From the NCBI GenBank assembly GCA_004551485.1, contig SBLD01000012.1, positions 1-64,000 on the forward strand: 64,000 nt of DNA, given 5' to 3'. The notes below the pieces were generated by a model, which was not told the origin of the DNA, did no database searches, and saw nothing but the letters and a program-made list of their open reading frames with translations. A program made the translations under genes and the position numbers. The stretch comes from Billgrantia azerbaijanica (lineage in GTDB: Bacteria; Pseudomonadota; Gammaproteobacteria; Pseudomonadales; Halomonadaceae). Below, piece by piece: positions 55,400-64,000 of this stretch (position 1 is its first letter; each line of letters opens with the position of its first letter).

Positions 55400-57328
55400 A
55401 TGTCAGAACAGCGTCGCATTCGTGTCCTCGCCCCCCGCCTGGCCAACCAGATCGCCGCCGGCGAGGTGGTGGAGCGCCCCGCTTCGGTGGTCAAGGAGCT
55501 CCTCGAGAACGCCATCGATGCCGGCAGCCGCCGCATCGAGGTGGAGATCGAGGCGGGGGGCGCGCGCCTGATCCGTGTGCGCGACGACGGCAGCGGCATC
55601 GGCGAGGCGGACCTGCCGCTGGCGCTGTCGCGCCACGCCACCAGCAAGATCGCCTCCCTGGAGGAGCTCGAAGGAGTGGCGAGCCTGGGGTTTCGCGGCG
55701 AGGCGCTGGCCTCGATCAGCTCGGTGTCGCGCCTCGAGCTCGTCTCCAACGTCGCCGACGACCCCACCGCCGGCTGGCGCGTGGTGGCCGAGGGGCGCCA
55801 GATGGAGCCGCGGGTGACGCCTGCGCCGCACCCCCGCGGCACCTCGGTGACGGTGCGCGACCTGTTCTTCAATACACCGGCGCGGCGCAAGTTCCTGCGC
55901 ACCGAGAAGACCGAATATGGCCACGTCGAGGAGGCCTTCCGGCGCCTGGCGCTGTCGCGCTTCGACATCGCCTGGGCGCTGCGCCACAACCAGAAGGGCG
56001 TGCACCAGCTGCCGGCCGCGGGCGATGCGGCCGGCCACGAGCGGCGCATCGCGGCGCTGCTCGGCAAGCCATTCCTGAACAACGCCCTGCACCTCGACCT
56101 CGCGGCCGGCCACCTGCGCCTGTGGGGCTGGGTCGGCCTACCCACCCACTCCCGTGCCCAGGCCGACCAGCAGTACTTCTTCGTCAACGGCCGCGTGGTG
56201 CGCGACCGCCTGGTGGCGCATGCCATCCGCCAGGCCTACCGCGACGTGCTCTTTCACGGCCGCCACCCGGTGTTCGTGCTCTATCTCGAGCTCGATCCCA
56301 CGGTGGTGGACGTCAACGTCCACCCCACCAAGCACGAGGTGCGCTTCCGCGATGGCCGGCTGGTGCACGATTTCCTCTTCTCCAGCCTGCACCGGGCGCT
56401 GGCCGAGGCGCGCCCCGCCGAGCGCGAAACCGACGCCGAGACGGCCACGCCGGCGTCCGAGGCCGGGCCGGGCGTGCGCGAGCCGGCCGGGCGCTGGCAG
56501 CAGCAACCGATGGCGCTACACGAGCGACGGGAGGCGTCCGGCGAGCCGGTGACTCGGGATCGCGTCCGCGCCTTCATGGACGGCTACCGCGCCTTGCACC
56601 CCGAGCATGAGGAGACCCTGCTCACCCCCCAGCCGGGCGCACCGGGGGCCGGGGGAGCGGCCGCTGACGCGGCCCTGACCGAGCGGCGCGCGGCGCAGCC
56701 GCCGGCACCACCCGCCCCGCTGCCCGCCGAGGATGCCACCCGGGCCCCGCCGCTCGGCTATGCCGTCGCCCAGCTGCACGGCATCTACATCCTCGCCCAG
56801 AACGCGCGCGGCCTGGTGGTGGTCGACATGCATGCCGCCCACGAGCGCATCGTCTACGAGCGCATGAAGGCCCAGGTGCATGGCGGCACCCTCGAGGCGC
56901 AGCCGCTGCTGGTGCCGGTATCGCTGGCGGCCAGCGCCGCCGAGGTGGCCACCGCCGAGGCCGAGCGCGAGGCCTTCGCGCGCTTCGGTGTGGAGCTCGA
57001 CGTGGCCGGCCCCGAGACCCTGCTGGTGCGTCAGGTGCCGGCCCTGCTCAGTGATGCCGACGTGGAGCCGCTGATTCGCGACATGCTCGGCGACCTGGAG
57101 CGCTATGGTCGCTCCGACCGTCTCGAGGCGCACGTCAACGAGCTGCTTGCCACCATGGCCTGCCACGGCAGCGTGCGCGCCAATCGCCAGCTGACGGTGG
57201 CCGAGATGAACGCCCTGCTGCGCGACATGGAGCGCACCGAACGCAGCGGCCAGTGCAACCACGGCCGCCCCACCTGGACCGAGATGACCCTGAAGGAGCT
57301 GGACCGCCTGTTCCTGCGCGGCCAATAA
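55400..57328 (+). CDS. mutL: DNA mismatch repair protein MutL
   Basis: A 642-residue GHKL ATPase linking MutS to downstream repair. The N-terminal domain has [19 protein letters not shown] and [10 protein letters not shown]. The C-terminal dimerisation domain includes [15 protein letters not shown], which fits the D(Q/M)HA-x2-E-x4-E pattern of MutL proteins with endonuclease activity; E. coli MutL lacks it. A variable linker lies at about 345-440. It is followed 5 bp later by miaA, as in many bacteria. Confidence 0.97.
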   Translation: MSEQRRIRVLAPRLANQIAAGEVVERPASVVKELLENAIDAGSRRIEVEIEAGGARLIRVRDDGSGIGEADLPLALSRHATSKIASLEELEGVASLGFRGEALASISSVSRLELVSNVADDPTAGWRVVAEGRQMEPRVTPAPHPRGTSVTVRDLFFNTPARRKFLRTEKTEYGHVEEAFRRLALSRFDIAWALRHNQKGVHQLPAAGDAAGHERRIAALLGKPFLNNALHLDLAAGHLRLWGWVGLPTHSRAQADQQYFFVNGRVVRDRLVAHAIRQAYRDVLFHGRHPVFVLYLELDPTVVDVNVHPTKHEVRFRDGRLVHDFLFSSLHRALAEARPAERETDAETATPASEAGPGVREPAGRWQQQPMALHERREASGEPVTRDRVRAFMDGYRALHPEHEETLLTPQPGAPGAGGAAADAALTERRAAQPPAPPAPLPAEDATRAPPLGYAVAQLHGIYILAQNARGLVVVDMHAAHERIVYERMKAQVHGGTLEAQPLLVPVSLAASAAEVATAEAEREAFARFGVELDVAGPETLLVRQVPALLSDADVEPLIRDMLGDLERYGRSDRLEAHVNELLATMACHGSVRANRQLTVAEMNALLRDMERTERSGQCNHGRPTWTEMTLKELDRLFLRGQ

Positions 57329-57333
57329 ACCCC

Positions 57334-58272
57334 ATGTTCGACGACCGTCCCCTCGCCATCCTGCTGATGGGCCCCACCGCCGCCGGCAAGACCGACCTGG
57401 CCATGGCGCTGCACGAGCGCCTCGACTGCGAGCTGATCAGCATGGACTCGGCGATGGTCTACCGCGGCATGGACATCGGCAGCGCCAAGCCCTCGCCGCA
57501 GGAGCTGGCGCGCGCCCCGCACCGGCTGATCGACATTCGCGACCCGGCTGATCCCTACTCGGCGGCGGAGTTCCGCGTCGATGCCCGGCGCGAGATGCAC
57601 GAGATCACCGCCGCGGGGCGCATCCCTCTGCTGGTGGGCGGCACCATGATGTACGCCCAGCGCCTGCTCGTCGGCGTGGCCAACCTGCCGGCCGCCGACC
57701 CGGCGGTACGCGCCGAACTGGAGCGGACGGCCGAACGCGAGGGGCTTGCCGCCCTGCATGCCGAGCTCGCCCGCGTCGATCCCGACGCGGCGGCGCGCAT
57801 CCACCCCAACGACCCGCAGCGGCTGATGCGCGCCCTGGAGGTGTATCGCGTCAGCGGTCAACCGCTCACCGCGCTGTGGCGCGAACAGCGCCCGGAAACC
57901 TTCCCCTGGCGGACGCTGTCGATAGGGGTCAGTCCCGGGGATCGTCGTCTTCTGCACGCGCGCATCGCCCAGCGCTTCGAGGCCATGCTGGCCAACGGGC
58001 TGATCGAGGAAGTGGCGGGGCTCAAGGCGCGGGGCGACCTGCATGCCGGGCTGCCATCCATGAAGAGCGTGGGGTATCGTCAAGTGTGGGAGTACCTGGC
58101 GGGCGAGGGCGACCTGGCCCGCCTGCGTCAGCGTGGCGTGGTGGCGACCCGCCAACTGGCCAAGCGGCAACTGACATGGTTGCGCCGCTGGCCGGGGCTG
58201 CACTGGATCGATCCCGAGACTGGGGGGGCACTACAGGACGTCCTGAAACTCGTGCGCGAATCGGCCGGTTAG
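57334..58272 (+). CDS. miaA: tRNA dimethylallyltransferase MiaA
   Basis: A 312-residue enzyme that puts dimethylallyl on A37 of UNN-decoding tRNAs. P-loop [11 protein letters not shown] starts at about residue 13. [28 protein letters not shown] and [13 protein letters not shown] are all present. The start ATG 57334 directly follows the mutL stop. The C-terminal end KRQLTWLRR is conserved. One oddity: the usual Y-F-x-A-L after the GGT motif reads YAQRLL. Confidence 0.97.
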   Translation: MFDDRPLAILLMGPTAAGKTDLAMALHERLDCELISMDSAMVYRGMDIGSAKPSPQELARAPHRLIDIRDPADPYSAAEFRVDARREMHEITAAGRIPLLVGGTMMYAQRLLVGVANLPAADPAVRAELERTAEREGLAALHAELARVDPDAAARIHPNDPQRLMRALEVYRVSGQPLTALWREQRPETFPWRTLSIGVSPGDRRLLHARIAQRFEAMLANGLIEEVAGLKARGDLHAGLPSMKSVGYRQVWEYLAGEGDLARLRQRGVVATRQLAKRQLTWLRRWPGLHWIDPETGGALQDVLKLVRESAG

Positions 58273-58360
58273 CGTAAGATGAGCGCTTCGAGAGGCCGGG
58301 TGACCAGCCCCAATAACATGAAATTCAACCCCAAAGAGAACGAGATTAGGGAGAGGCAAC

Positions 58361-58609
58361 ATGTCCAAAGGGCAGTCCCTTCAAGACCCGTACCTGAACA
58401 TCCTGCGCAAGGAGCGCATTCCGGTATCGATTTTCTTGGTCAACGGCATCAAGCTGCAGGGGCAGATCGAATCCTTCGATCAGTTCGTGATCCTGCTGCG
58501 CAACACCGTCAGCCAGATGGTCTACAAGCACGCCATCTCCACGGTGGTCCCGTCGCGCAACGTACGCCTGCCGGCCCAGGATCCCGCTGCCCAGGAAAGC
58601 AACGTGTGA
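58361..58609 (+). CDS. hfq: RNA chaperone Hfq
   Basis: An 82-residue Hfq that forms the hexameric Sm-like ring pairing small RNAs with mRNAs. The Sm1 motif runs [20 protein letters not shown] and Sm2 contains [13 protein letters not shown], including the YKH signature. The C-terminal tail is short, as in Pseudomonas. Preceded by GGGAGAGGC. Conserved miaA-hfq-hflX order. Confidence 0.99.
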   Translation: MSKGQSLQDPYLNILRKERIPVSIFLVNGIKLQGQIESFDQFVILLRNTVSQMVYKHAISTVVPSRNVRLPAQDPAAQESNV

Positions 58610-58618
58610 GGTCATTGA

Positions 58619-59935
58619 TTGTTTTTTGAACGTCCCGACGCCGGCGAGACGGCGGTACTGTTGCATGTGGACTTTCAGGACGAGCGTGAGCGCGAGGACC
58701 CGGGCGAGTTCCTGGAACTGGTACGCTCCGCCGGCGCCGAGCCGGCCACCCTGCTGACCGGCAGCCGGCAGCGCCCCGATCCGCGGACCTTCGTCGGTGC
58801 CGGCAAGGTCGAGGAGCTGCGCGAGGCGCTGGCCGTGCACGGGGCGGAGCTCGTCATCTTCAACCACGCACTGAGTCCCTCCCAGGAGCGCAATCTGGAG
58901 CGTGAGCTGAAGTGCCGCGTGCTCGACCGGACGGGGCTGATCCTCGACATCTTCGCCCAGCGGGCGCGGACCCACGAGGGCAAGCTGCAGGTCGAGCTGG
59001 CCCAGCTGGAGTACATGTCCACCCGCTTGGTACGTGGCTGGACCCACTTGGAGCGCCAGAAGGGTGGGATCGGCCTGCGCGGTCCCGGCGAGACCCAGCT
59101 CGAGACCGACCGCCGCCTGCTGAGGGCGCGCATCAAGGCGATCCACAAGCGCCTCGACAAGGTGCGCAGCCAGCGCAGCGAGAACCGTCGTGCGCGCTCG
59201 CGGGCCGAGGTTCCCAGCGTCTCGCTTGTGGGCTACACCAACGCCGGCAAGTCAACGCTCTTCAACGCCCTGACCGAGTCCAAGGTCTATGCGGCGGATC
59301 AGCTCTTCGCTACCCTCGACCCGACCCTGCGCCGCCTGGAGATCGATGACGTGGGGCCGGTGGTGCTGGCCGATACCGTGGGCTTCATACGCCACCTGCC
59401 GCACAAGCTGGTCGAGGCCTTCCAGGCCACGCTGCAGGAGGCCGCCGAGGCGGCGCTGCTGGTCCACGTGATCGACGCCGCCGACCCGGACCGCGACCTC
59501 AACGTGGCGCAGGTGGAGGAGGTGCTCGACGAGATCGGCGCGCTCGACGTGCCGATGCTCAAGGTGATGAACAAGATCGACCTGTTCGACAGCGCCCCGC
59601 GCATCGAGCGCGACGGCGCGGGCCGCCCCGAGGTGGTGTGGCTCTCGGCCCGAGAGGGCCGCGGTCTCGATCTGCTCTACCAGGCGCTCTCCGAGTGCCT
59701 GGCGGACGACGTGATCGACTTCCCGCTGACGCTCGCCCCCGAGCAGGGGCGGCTGCGCGCGGGGCTGCACGAGCTCGGCGCGGTGCGCGAGGAGCGCTTC
59801 GACGACGAGGGGCGCACGCGGCTGGAGATCCGCCTGCCGCGTCGCGACTTCCTGCAGCTGATGGCGCGACTGGGGGAGCGGGCCGAGGACTACCTGCCCC
59901 GCGACCTGCAGGAACGCCCGGTGTGGGAAGGATGA
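58619..59935 (+). CDS. hflX: Ribosome-splitting GTPase HflX
   Basis: A 438-residue GTPase that rescues stalled ribosomes. The N-terminal HflX domain includes HALSPSQERNLERELKCRV and RTGLILDIFAQRARTHEGKL. The central GTPase has GYTNAGKSTLFN (G1), DTVGFIRHLPHKLV (G3) and NKID (G4). Translation appears to start at TTG 58619, nine bases after hfq with GTGTGAGG upstream. It is the only start that leaves the conserved MFFERPDAGE-type N-terminus. Confidence 0.97.
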   Translation: MFFERPDAGETAVLLHVDFQDEREREDPGEFLELVRSAGAEPATLLTGSRQRPDPRTFVGAGKVEELREALAVHGAELVIFNHALSPSQERNLERELKCRVLDRTGLILDIFAQRARTHEGKLQVELAQLEYMSTRLVRGWTHLERQKGGIGLRGPGETQLETDRRLLRARIKAIHKRLDKVRSQRSENRRARSRAEVPSVSLVGYTNAGKSTLFNALTESKVYAADQLFATLDPTLRRLEIDDVGPVVLADTVGFIRHLPHKLVEAFQATLQEAAEAALLVHVIDAADPDRDLNVAQVEEVLDEIGALDVPMLKVMNKIDLFDSAPRIERDGAGRPEVVWLSAREGRGLDLLYQALSECLADDVIDFPLTLAPEQGRLRAGLHELGAVREERFDDEGRTRLEIRLPRRDFLQLMARLGERAEDYLPRDLQERPVWEG

Positions 59936-60082
59936 GCGCCTGCGGTCGTGCCCGGATGGCACGGTCGATGAAAAGACGACCGATAGAAAAGAAGATAGAG
60001 GCCATGGCGCCGACAGGATGGCAACCGACGCCTCGCCGACCGCTCCGCGGTGACGGGGGGCTACGCAGAGTGGAGACGACGT

Positions 60083-61303
60083 ATGGCTTGGAATGAGCCT
60101 GGTGGTGGTGGCAACCAGCACGACCCCTGGAGCGGCGGCGGCCGGCGCGGGGGTGGCGGCAACCGTGGCGGTAACCAGGGTCCCCCCGACCTCGACGAGG
60201 CGCTGAAGAAGTTTCAGGACAAGCTCAACCGCCTGCTCGGTGGCAAGGGCGGCGGCCGTGGTGGCCGCGGCGGTGGCGGGGGGCGCCCGCGCAACACCTT
60301 CGCCCTGCCGGGGCTGCTGATCGTCGTCGCCGTGGCGATCTGGGCGGCCATGGGCTTCTACCTGGTCGACCAGGCCGAACGCGGCGTGGTGCTGCGCTTC
60401 GGCAAGTTCCAGCAGGTGGTGACCCCCGGCCTGCACTGGAACCCGCCGCTGATCGATGACGTGCGCATGGTCAACGTGACCCGCGTGCGCTCGCTCACCC
60501 AGACCCAGTCGATGCTCACCCAGGACGAGAACATCGTCGAGGTGGAGATCTCGGCCCAGTACCAGGTGGCGAGCCCACAGGACTTCGTGCTCAACGTGCG
60601 CAACCCGCAGCTCTCCATCGAGAACGCGCTGGACTCCGCCCTGCGCCACGTGGTGGGGGGCACCAACATGATCGACATCCTCACCTCCGGCCGTGAGATC
60701 CTCGGCAGCTCGGTGGCGAGTCGCCTGCAGTCCTACCTGGACAGCTACGGCACCGGCATCAGCCTGCAGACGATCAACATCGAGTCCACCTCGGCGCCCG
60801 ATCCGGTCATCGATGCCTTCGACGACGTGATCCGCGCCCGCGAGGACCGCCAGCGCACCATCAACGAGGGCATGGCCTACGCCAACGCCATCATCCCCGC
60901 CGCCCAGGGCCAGGCGCAGCGCCTGATCGAGCAGGGGCAGGGGTATCGCGAGTCGGTGGTGGCCGAGGCGCAGGGTCAGGTCAACCGCTTCAACGCCCTG
61001 CTGGCCCAGTACCGCAATGCTCCCGAAGTGATGCGCGAACGCCTCTACCTGGATGCCATCGCCGAGGTCTTCGGCAAGACGCCCAAGGTGCTGGTGGATG
61101 TCAGCGAGGACGCGCCGCTGATGTACCTGCCGCTCGACCAGCGGCCGGGCGGGGTACGCCGCGCCGGCGAGGGCGATGCCGAGCCGGGCGAGGGCGGCGA
61201 GCTCGATCCGCGCGTGCTAGAGCGCCTGCGCGGCACCTCCTCGCAGCGCAGCAGCAATCAGGGCAACAGCAGTTCCAGTGGTATCCGCAGGGAGGGCCGC
61301 TAA
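60083..61303 (+). CDS. hflK: FtsH-regulating membrane protein HflK
   Basis: A 406-residue SPFH/prohibitin-type protein. A Gly-rich cytoplasmic N-terminus (WNEPGGGGNQHDPWSGGG) precedes one transmembrane helix (about 78-98: GLLIVVAVAIWAAMGFYLV), then the periplasmic SPFH domain and a coiled coil. It pairs with HflC to form cages around the FtsH protease. Start ATG 60083; an upstream in-frame start (60050) was not used because MAWNEPG is the standard N-terminus. Confidence 0.97.
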   Translation: MAWNEPGGGGNQHDPWSGGGRRGGGGNRGGNQGPPDLDEALKKFQDKLNRLLGGKGGGRGGRGGGGGRPRNTFALPGLLIVVAVAIWAAMGFYLVDQAERGVVLRFGKFQQVVTPGLHWNPPLIDDVRMVNVTRVRSLTQTQSMLTQDENIVEVEISAQYQVASPQDFVLNVRNPQLSIENALDSALRHVVGGTNMIDILTSGREILGSSVASRLQSYLDSYGTGISLQTINIESTSAPDPVIDAFDDVIRAREDRQRTINEGMAYANAIIPAAQGQAQRLIEQGQGYRESVVAEAQGQVNRFNALLAQYRNAPEVMRERLYLDAIAEVFGKTPKVLVDVSEDAPLMYLPLDQRPGGVRRAGEGDAEPGEGGELDPRVLERLRGTSSQRSSNQGNSSSSGIRREGR

Positions 61304-62194
61304 ATGATCAACAACCGTTCCCTGCTCATCGTCGGTGGCCTGGCCGCCGCCGCCTGGCTGGCCAGCAACAGCCTCTACGTGGTCGACGAGACGCAGCGCG
61401 CCGTCAAGCTGCGCTTCGGTGAGGTCGTCGAGGAGAACATCCCGCCCGGCCTGCACTTCAAGGTGCCGATCACCCAGACGGTGCGCAAGTTCGACACTCG
61501 TGTCCTGACGCTGGACACCGACCCCAGTCGCTACCTGACGCTGGAGCAGAAGGCGGTGATCGTGGACTCCTACGTCATGTGGCAGGTGGTCAACCCCACG
61601 CGCTACTACGAGGCGACCTCGGGTGACGAACTGCAGGCGATCCGCCTGATCCAGCCGCGGGTCGACGAGAGCCTGCGTAACGAGTTCGGCCGCGTCAACC
61701 TGCAGCAGATCATCTCCGAGCGTCGCGAGGACCTGATGGCCGGTCCCACCCAGGAGCTCGACGAGCTGCTGCGCGACGAGCTTGGCGTGGCGATTCTCGA
61801 CGTGCGCGTCAAGCGGATCGACCTGCCCGACGACGTCTCGGCGGCGGTCTACGACCGCATGCGTTCCGAGCGCGAGCGCGAGGCGCGCGAGTGGCGTGCC
61901 CAGGGGCAGGAGGAGGCCGAGCGGATCCGCGCCAACGCCGATCGTCGCCGCCAGGTGCTGCTCGCCCAGGCCAACGAGCGCGCCGAGACGCTGCGCGGTG
62001 AGGGCGACGCCGAGGCGGCGGCGATCTTCTCCGAGGCCTACAGCCAGGATCAGGAGTTCTTCCGCTTCTGGCGCAGCCTCAACGCCTACCGCGACAGCTT
62101 CGAGGATGGGCAGGACATGCTGGTCCTCGACGCGTCGAGCGACTTCTTCCGCTACCTCAAGAGTCCGGCCGTGCACGAGCCGGCGCAGGAGTAG
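61304..62194 (+). CDS. hflC: FtsH-regulating membrane protein HflC
   Basis: A 296-residue partner of HflK, starting directly after its stop codon (TAAATG). N-terminal membrane anchor (LLIVGGLAAAAWLASNSLYV), SPFH domain (VDETQRAVKLRFGEVVEENI), and a long helical C-terminal half with AREWRAQGQEEAERIRANADR and the Ala-rich EAYSQDQEFFRFWRSLNAYR. Length and ending are typical. Confidence 0.97.
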   Translation: MINNRSLLIVGGLAAAAWLASNSLYVVDETQRAVKLRFGEVVEENIPPGLHFKVPITQTVRKFDTRVLTLDTDPSRYLTLEQKAVIVDSYVMWQVVNPTRYYEATSGDELQAIRLIQPRVDESLRNEFGRVNLQQIISERREDLMAGPTQELDELLRDELGVAILDVRVKRIDLPDDVSAAVYDRMRSEREREAREWRAQGQEEAERIRANADRRRQVLLAQANERAETLRGEGDAEAAAIFSEAYSQDQEFFRFWRSLNAYRDSFEDGQDMLVLDASSDFFRYLKSPAVHEPAQE

Positions 62195-62231
62195 CCGCCG
62201 GACCGGATGCCCCGCTCGATACAGGGCGGGG

Positions 62232-62259
62232 TTCATCCCGGTGGCAAACGTGGTAGAAT
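62232..62259 (+). promoter_or_regulatory. Candidate promoter for hisZ-purA
   Basis: TTCATC (62232-62237) and TAGAAT (62254-62259) are separated by 16 bp. The -10 is good and the -35 fair. Transcription would begin a few bases before the terminator-like hairpin at 62266, so this hairpin would either sit at the RNA 5' end or belong to readthrough from hflC. Confidence 0.4.
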
Positions 62260-62265
62260 CCTTCA

Positions 62266-62288
62266 ACCGGGCGTGGCCCGGTTTTTTT
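62266..62288 (+). terminator. Rho-independent terminator after hflC
   Basis: ACCGGGC-GTG-GCCCGGT followed by seven T in a row (62282-62288) is a textbook intrinsic terminator, 71 bp after the hflC stop and about 95 bp before hisZ. Confidence 0.85.
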
Positions 62289-62382
62289 GTGGGCACCTTT
62301 TCGTGGTTTGTGGGGCTTCTCGCTGTTGGCAGGACAGTGGACCGCCATCCGCCCCGACCCCATCCTTTGCAGGACTGACATC

Positions 62383-63564
62383 ATGACCATTGCTGACCGC
62401 TGGCTGCTGCCCGACGGCATGGACGAAGTGCTGCCGCCCCAGGCGAGCCGCATGGAGGAGCTGCGTCGTGCGCTGCTCGATCTCTACTACCGCTGGGGCT
62501 ACGACCAGGTGATGCCGCCGCCGGTGGAGTTCCTCGACTCGCTGCTGACCGGCACCGGCAGCGACCTCGATCTGCAGACCTTCAAGCTCACCGACCAGGC
62601 CACCGGCCGCCTGATGGGCGCGAGCGCCGACGTCACCCCCCAGGTAGCGCGCATGGACGCCCACTCCATGCGCCACCAGGGCCCGGCTCGCCTGTGCTAC
62701 TGCACCAACGTGCTGCGTGCCAAGGCGGACTCGCAGCAGGGCAGCCGGAGCCCGGTGCAGGTGGGTGTGGAGCTGTTCGGCCATGCCGGTCCGGAGGCGG
62801 ACCTGGAGATCCTGCGCCTGGCGCTGGCGAGCCTCGACGCGGCAGGCGCCGGCGAGATCCACCTGGCGCTGGGTCACATCGGCATCTACCGCAGCCTGGT
62901 GCAGGCGGCCGAGCTCGATAGCGACCAGGAGCGCGCCCTCTTCGAGGCCCTGGCGCTGAAGTCGCCGAGCGCGCTGGCCGCCGAGGTGGCGGCCAGCGTC
63001 CGCGACCCGGCGCTGGCGGCCATGCTCGAGCGCCTGGGCACCCTGCACGGCGGGCCCGAGGTGCTCGACGCGGCGCGCGATGCCTTCGCCGGGGCGCCGG
63101 CGGCGGTGGGCGAGGCGCTGGCGCGGCTGCGTGCCCTGCATCAGGGCGTGGCGGTGGAGCACCCCGAGGTGGAACTCTACTTCGACCTGGCCGAGCTGCG
63201 CGGCTACCGTTACCACACCGGCATGATGTTCGCCGCCTTCGTGCCCGGCTATGGCCAGGCCCTGGCCAAGGGGGGGCGCTATGATGATACCGGGCGTGCC
63301 TTCGGCCGCGCGCGGCCGGCCACGGGCTTCTCCATGGACCTCAAGCTGCTCGCCACCCTGGGGGAGCACGAGCCGCCCCGCGACGGCGTCTGGGCGCCGG
63401 CCGAGGGCGAGGGCGTGGCCGAGGCGATCGCAGCACTGCGCCACCGCGGCGAGCGCGTCGTCCAGGCGCTGCCCGGCCAGACCACCGGCCCCGAGGCGCA
63501 CCGCTGTCGCCGTGAGTTGGTGTGGCGCGACGGCGAGTGGCAGCTCGCCGACCTGGACGGCTGA
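62383..63564 (+). CDS. hisZ: ATP phosphoribosyltransferase regulatory subunit HisZ
   Basis: A 393-residue HisRS-like protein that activates the short form of HisG in histidine synthesis. The class II core is kept (LLPDGMDEVLPPQASRMEEL, SRSPVQVGVELFGHAGPEAD, RGYRYHTGMMFAAFVPGYG, KGGRYDDTGRAFG), but the C-terminal anticodon-binding domain of HisRS is missing. I took ATG 62383 because homology starts there. The reading frame is open 96 bases upstream through the terminator. hisZ-purA pairing is typical of Pseudomonas and Halomonas. Confidence 0.96.
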   Translation: MTIADRWLLPDGMDEVLPPQASRMEELRRALLDLYYRWGYDQVMPPPVEFLDSLLTGTGSDLDLQTFKLTDQATGRLMGASADVTPQVARMDAHSMRHQGPARLCYCTNVLRAKADSQQGSRSPVQVGVELFGHAGPEADLEILRLALASLDAAGAGEIHLALGHIGIYRSLVQAAELDSDQERALFEALALKSPSALAAEVAASVRDPALAAMLERLGTLHGGPEVLDAARDAFAGAPAAVGEALARLRALHQGVAVEHPEVELYFDLAELRGYRYHTGMMFAAFVPGYGQALAKGGRYDDTGRAFGRARPATGFSMDLKLLATLGEHEPPRDGVWAPAEGEGVAEAIAALRHRGERVVQALPGQTTGPEAHRCRRELVWRDGEWQLADLDG

Positions 63565-63575
63565 GCGTGGCGTGA

Positions 63576-64000
<425 letters not shown>

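Overview
The window looks like chromosome from a high-GC gammaproteobacterium of the Halomonas type (Halomonadaceae). The evidence is the strong G/C bias at third codon positions, the acidic (Asp/Glu-rich) proteins, and a core gene order shared with Halomonas and Pseudomonas: psd, rsgA, orn, queG, nnr, tsaE, amiB, mutL, miaA, hfq, hflX, hflK, hflC, hisZ, purA. The genus is an inference from gene content and codon use, not from a marker gene.

Layout. 1-7278 holds core genes: a YegP-like protein, a 10-copy octanucleotide repeat, a NaChBac-like one-domain voltage-gated cation channel, a leucine-attenuator leader followed by the long form of leuA, and the elongation factor P set (epmB divergent from efp, then epmA). 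7279-46508 is a complete type VI secretion (T6SS) island lying between epmA and psd. 46509-64000 returns to core genes, ending in the 5' part of purA.

The T6SS island has three parts. (a) 7285-15490 carries an hcp gene behind a predicted sigma-54 promoter with two phased palindromes upstream, then vgrG, a DUF4123 adaptor and a VRR-NUC nuclease effector. These are followed by a twice-repeated immunity module (DUF3396 protein plus a small unknown protein), a third decayed copy, a 54-residue membrane protein and a gene interrupted by an in-frame TGA. (b) 15941-35251 is a VAS-like structural operon, tssB-C-E-F-G-tagH-tssJ-K-L-H(clpV)-vasH-tagO-tssA-M. It encodes sheath, baseplate, membrane complex, unfoldase and a sigma-54 activator that probably acts at the hcp promoter. 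(c) 35235-46508 holds a GNAT-like protein, PAAR, a second vgrG, a second DUF4123 adaptor, a very large VasX/BTH_I2691-type effector and its AT-rich membrane immunity candidate. A broken duplicate follows (PAAR scrap fused to a 5'-truncated vgrG, then a truncated adaptor), ending in a truncated IS5-family element next to the psd stop codon.

Working model: VasH with sigma-54 drives hcp. TssJLM/TssK-E-F-G/TssBC build the machine, ClpV recycles the sheath, and the two VgrG spikes carry distinct C-terminal tails that are probably matched to their own DUF4123 adaptors and effectors. Tandem duplication and internal mosaicism in the immunity genes point to an actively diversifying effector-immunity locus. 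No tRNA, rRNA or CRISPR array was recognised.
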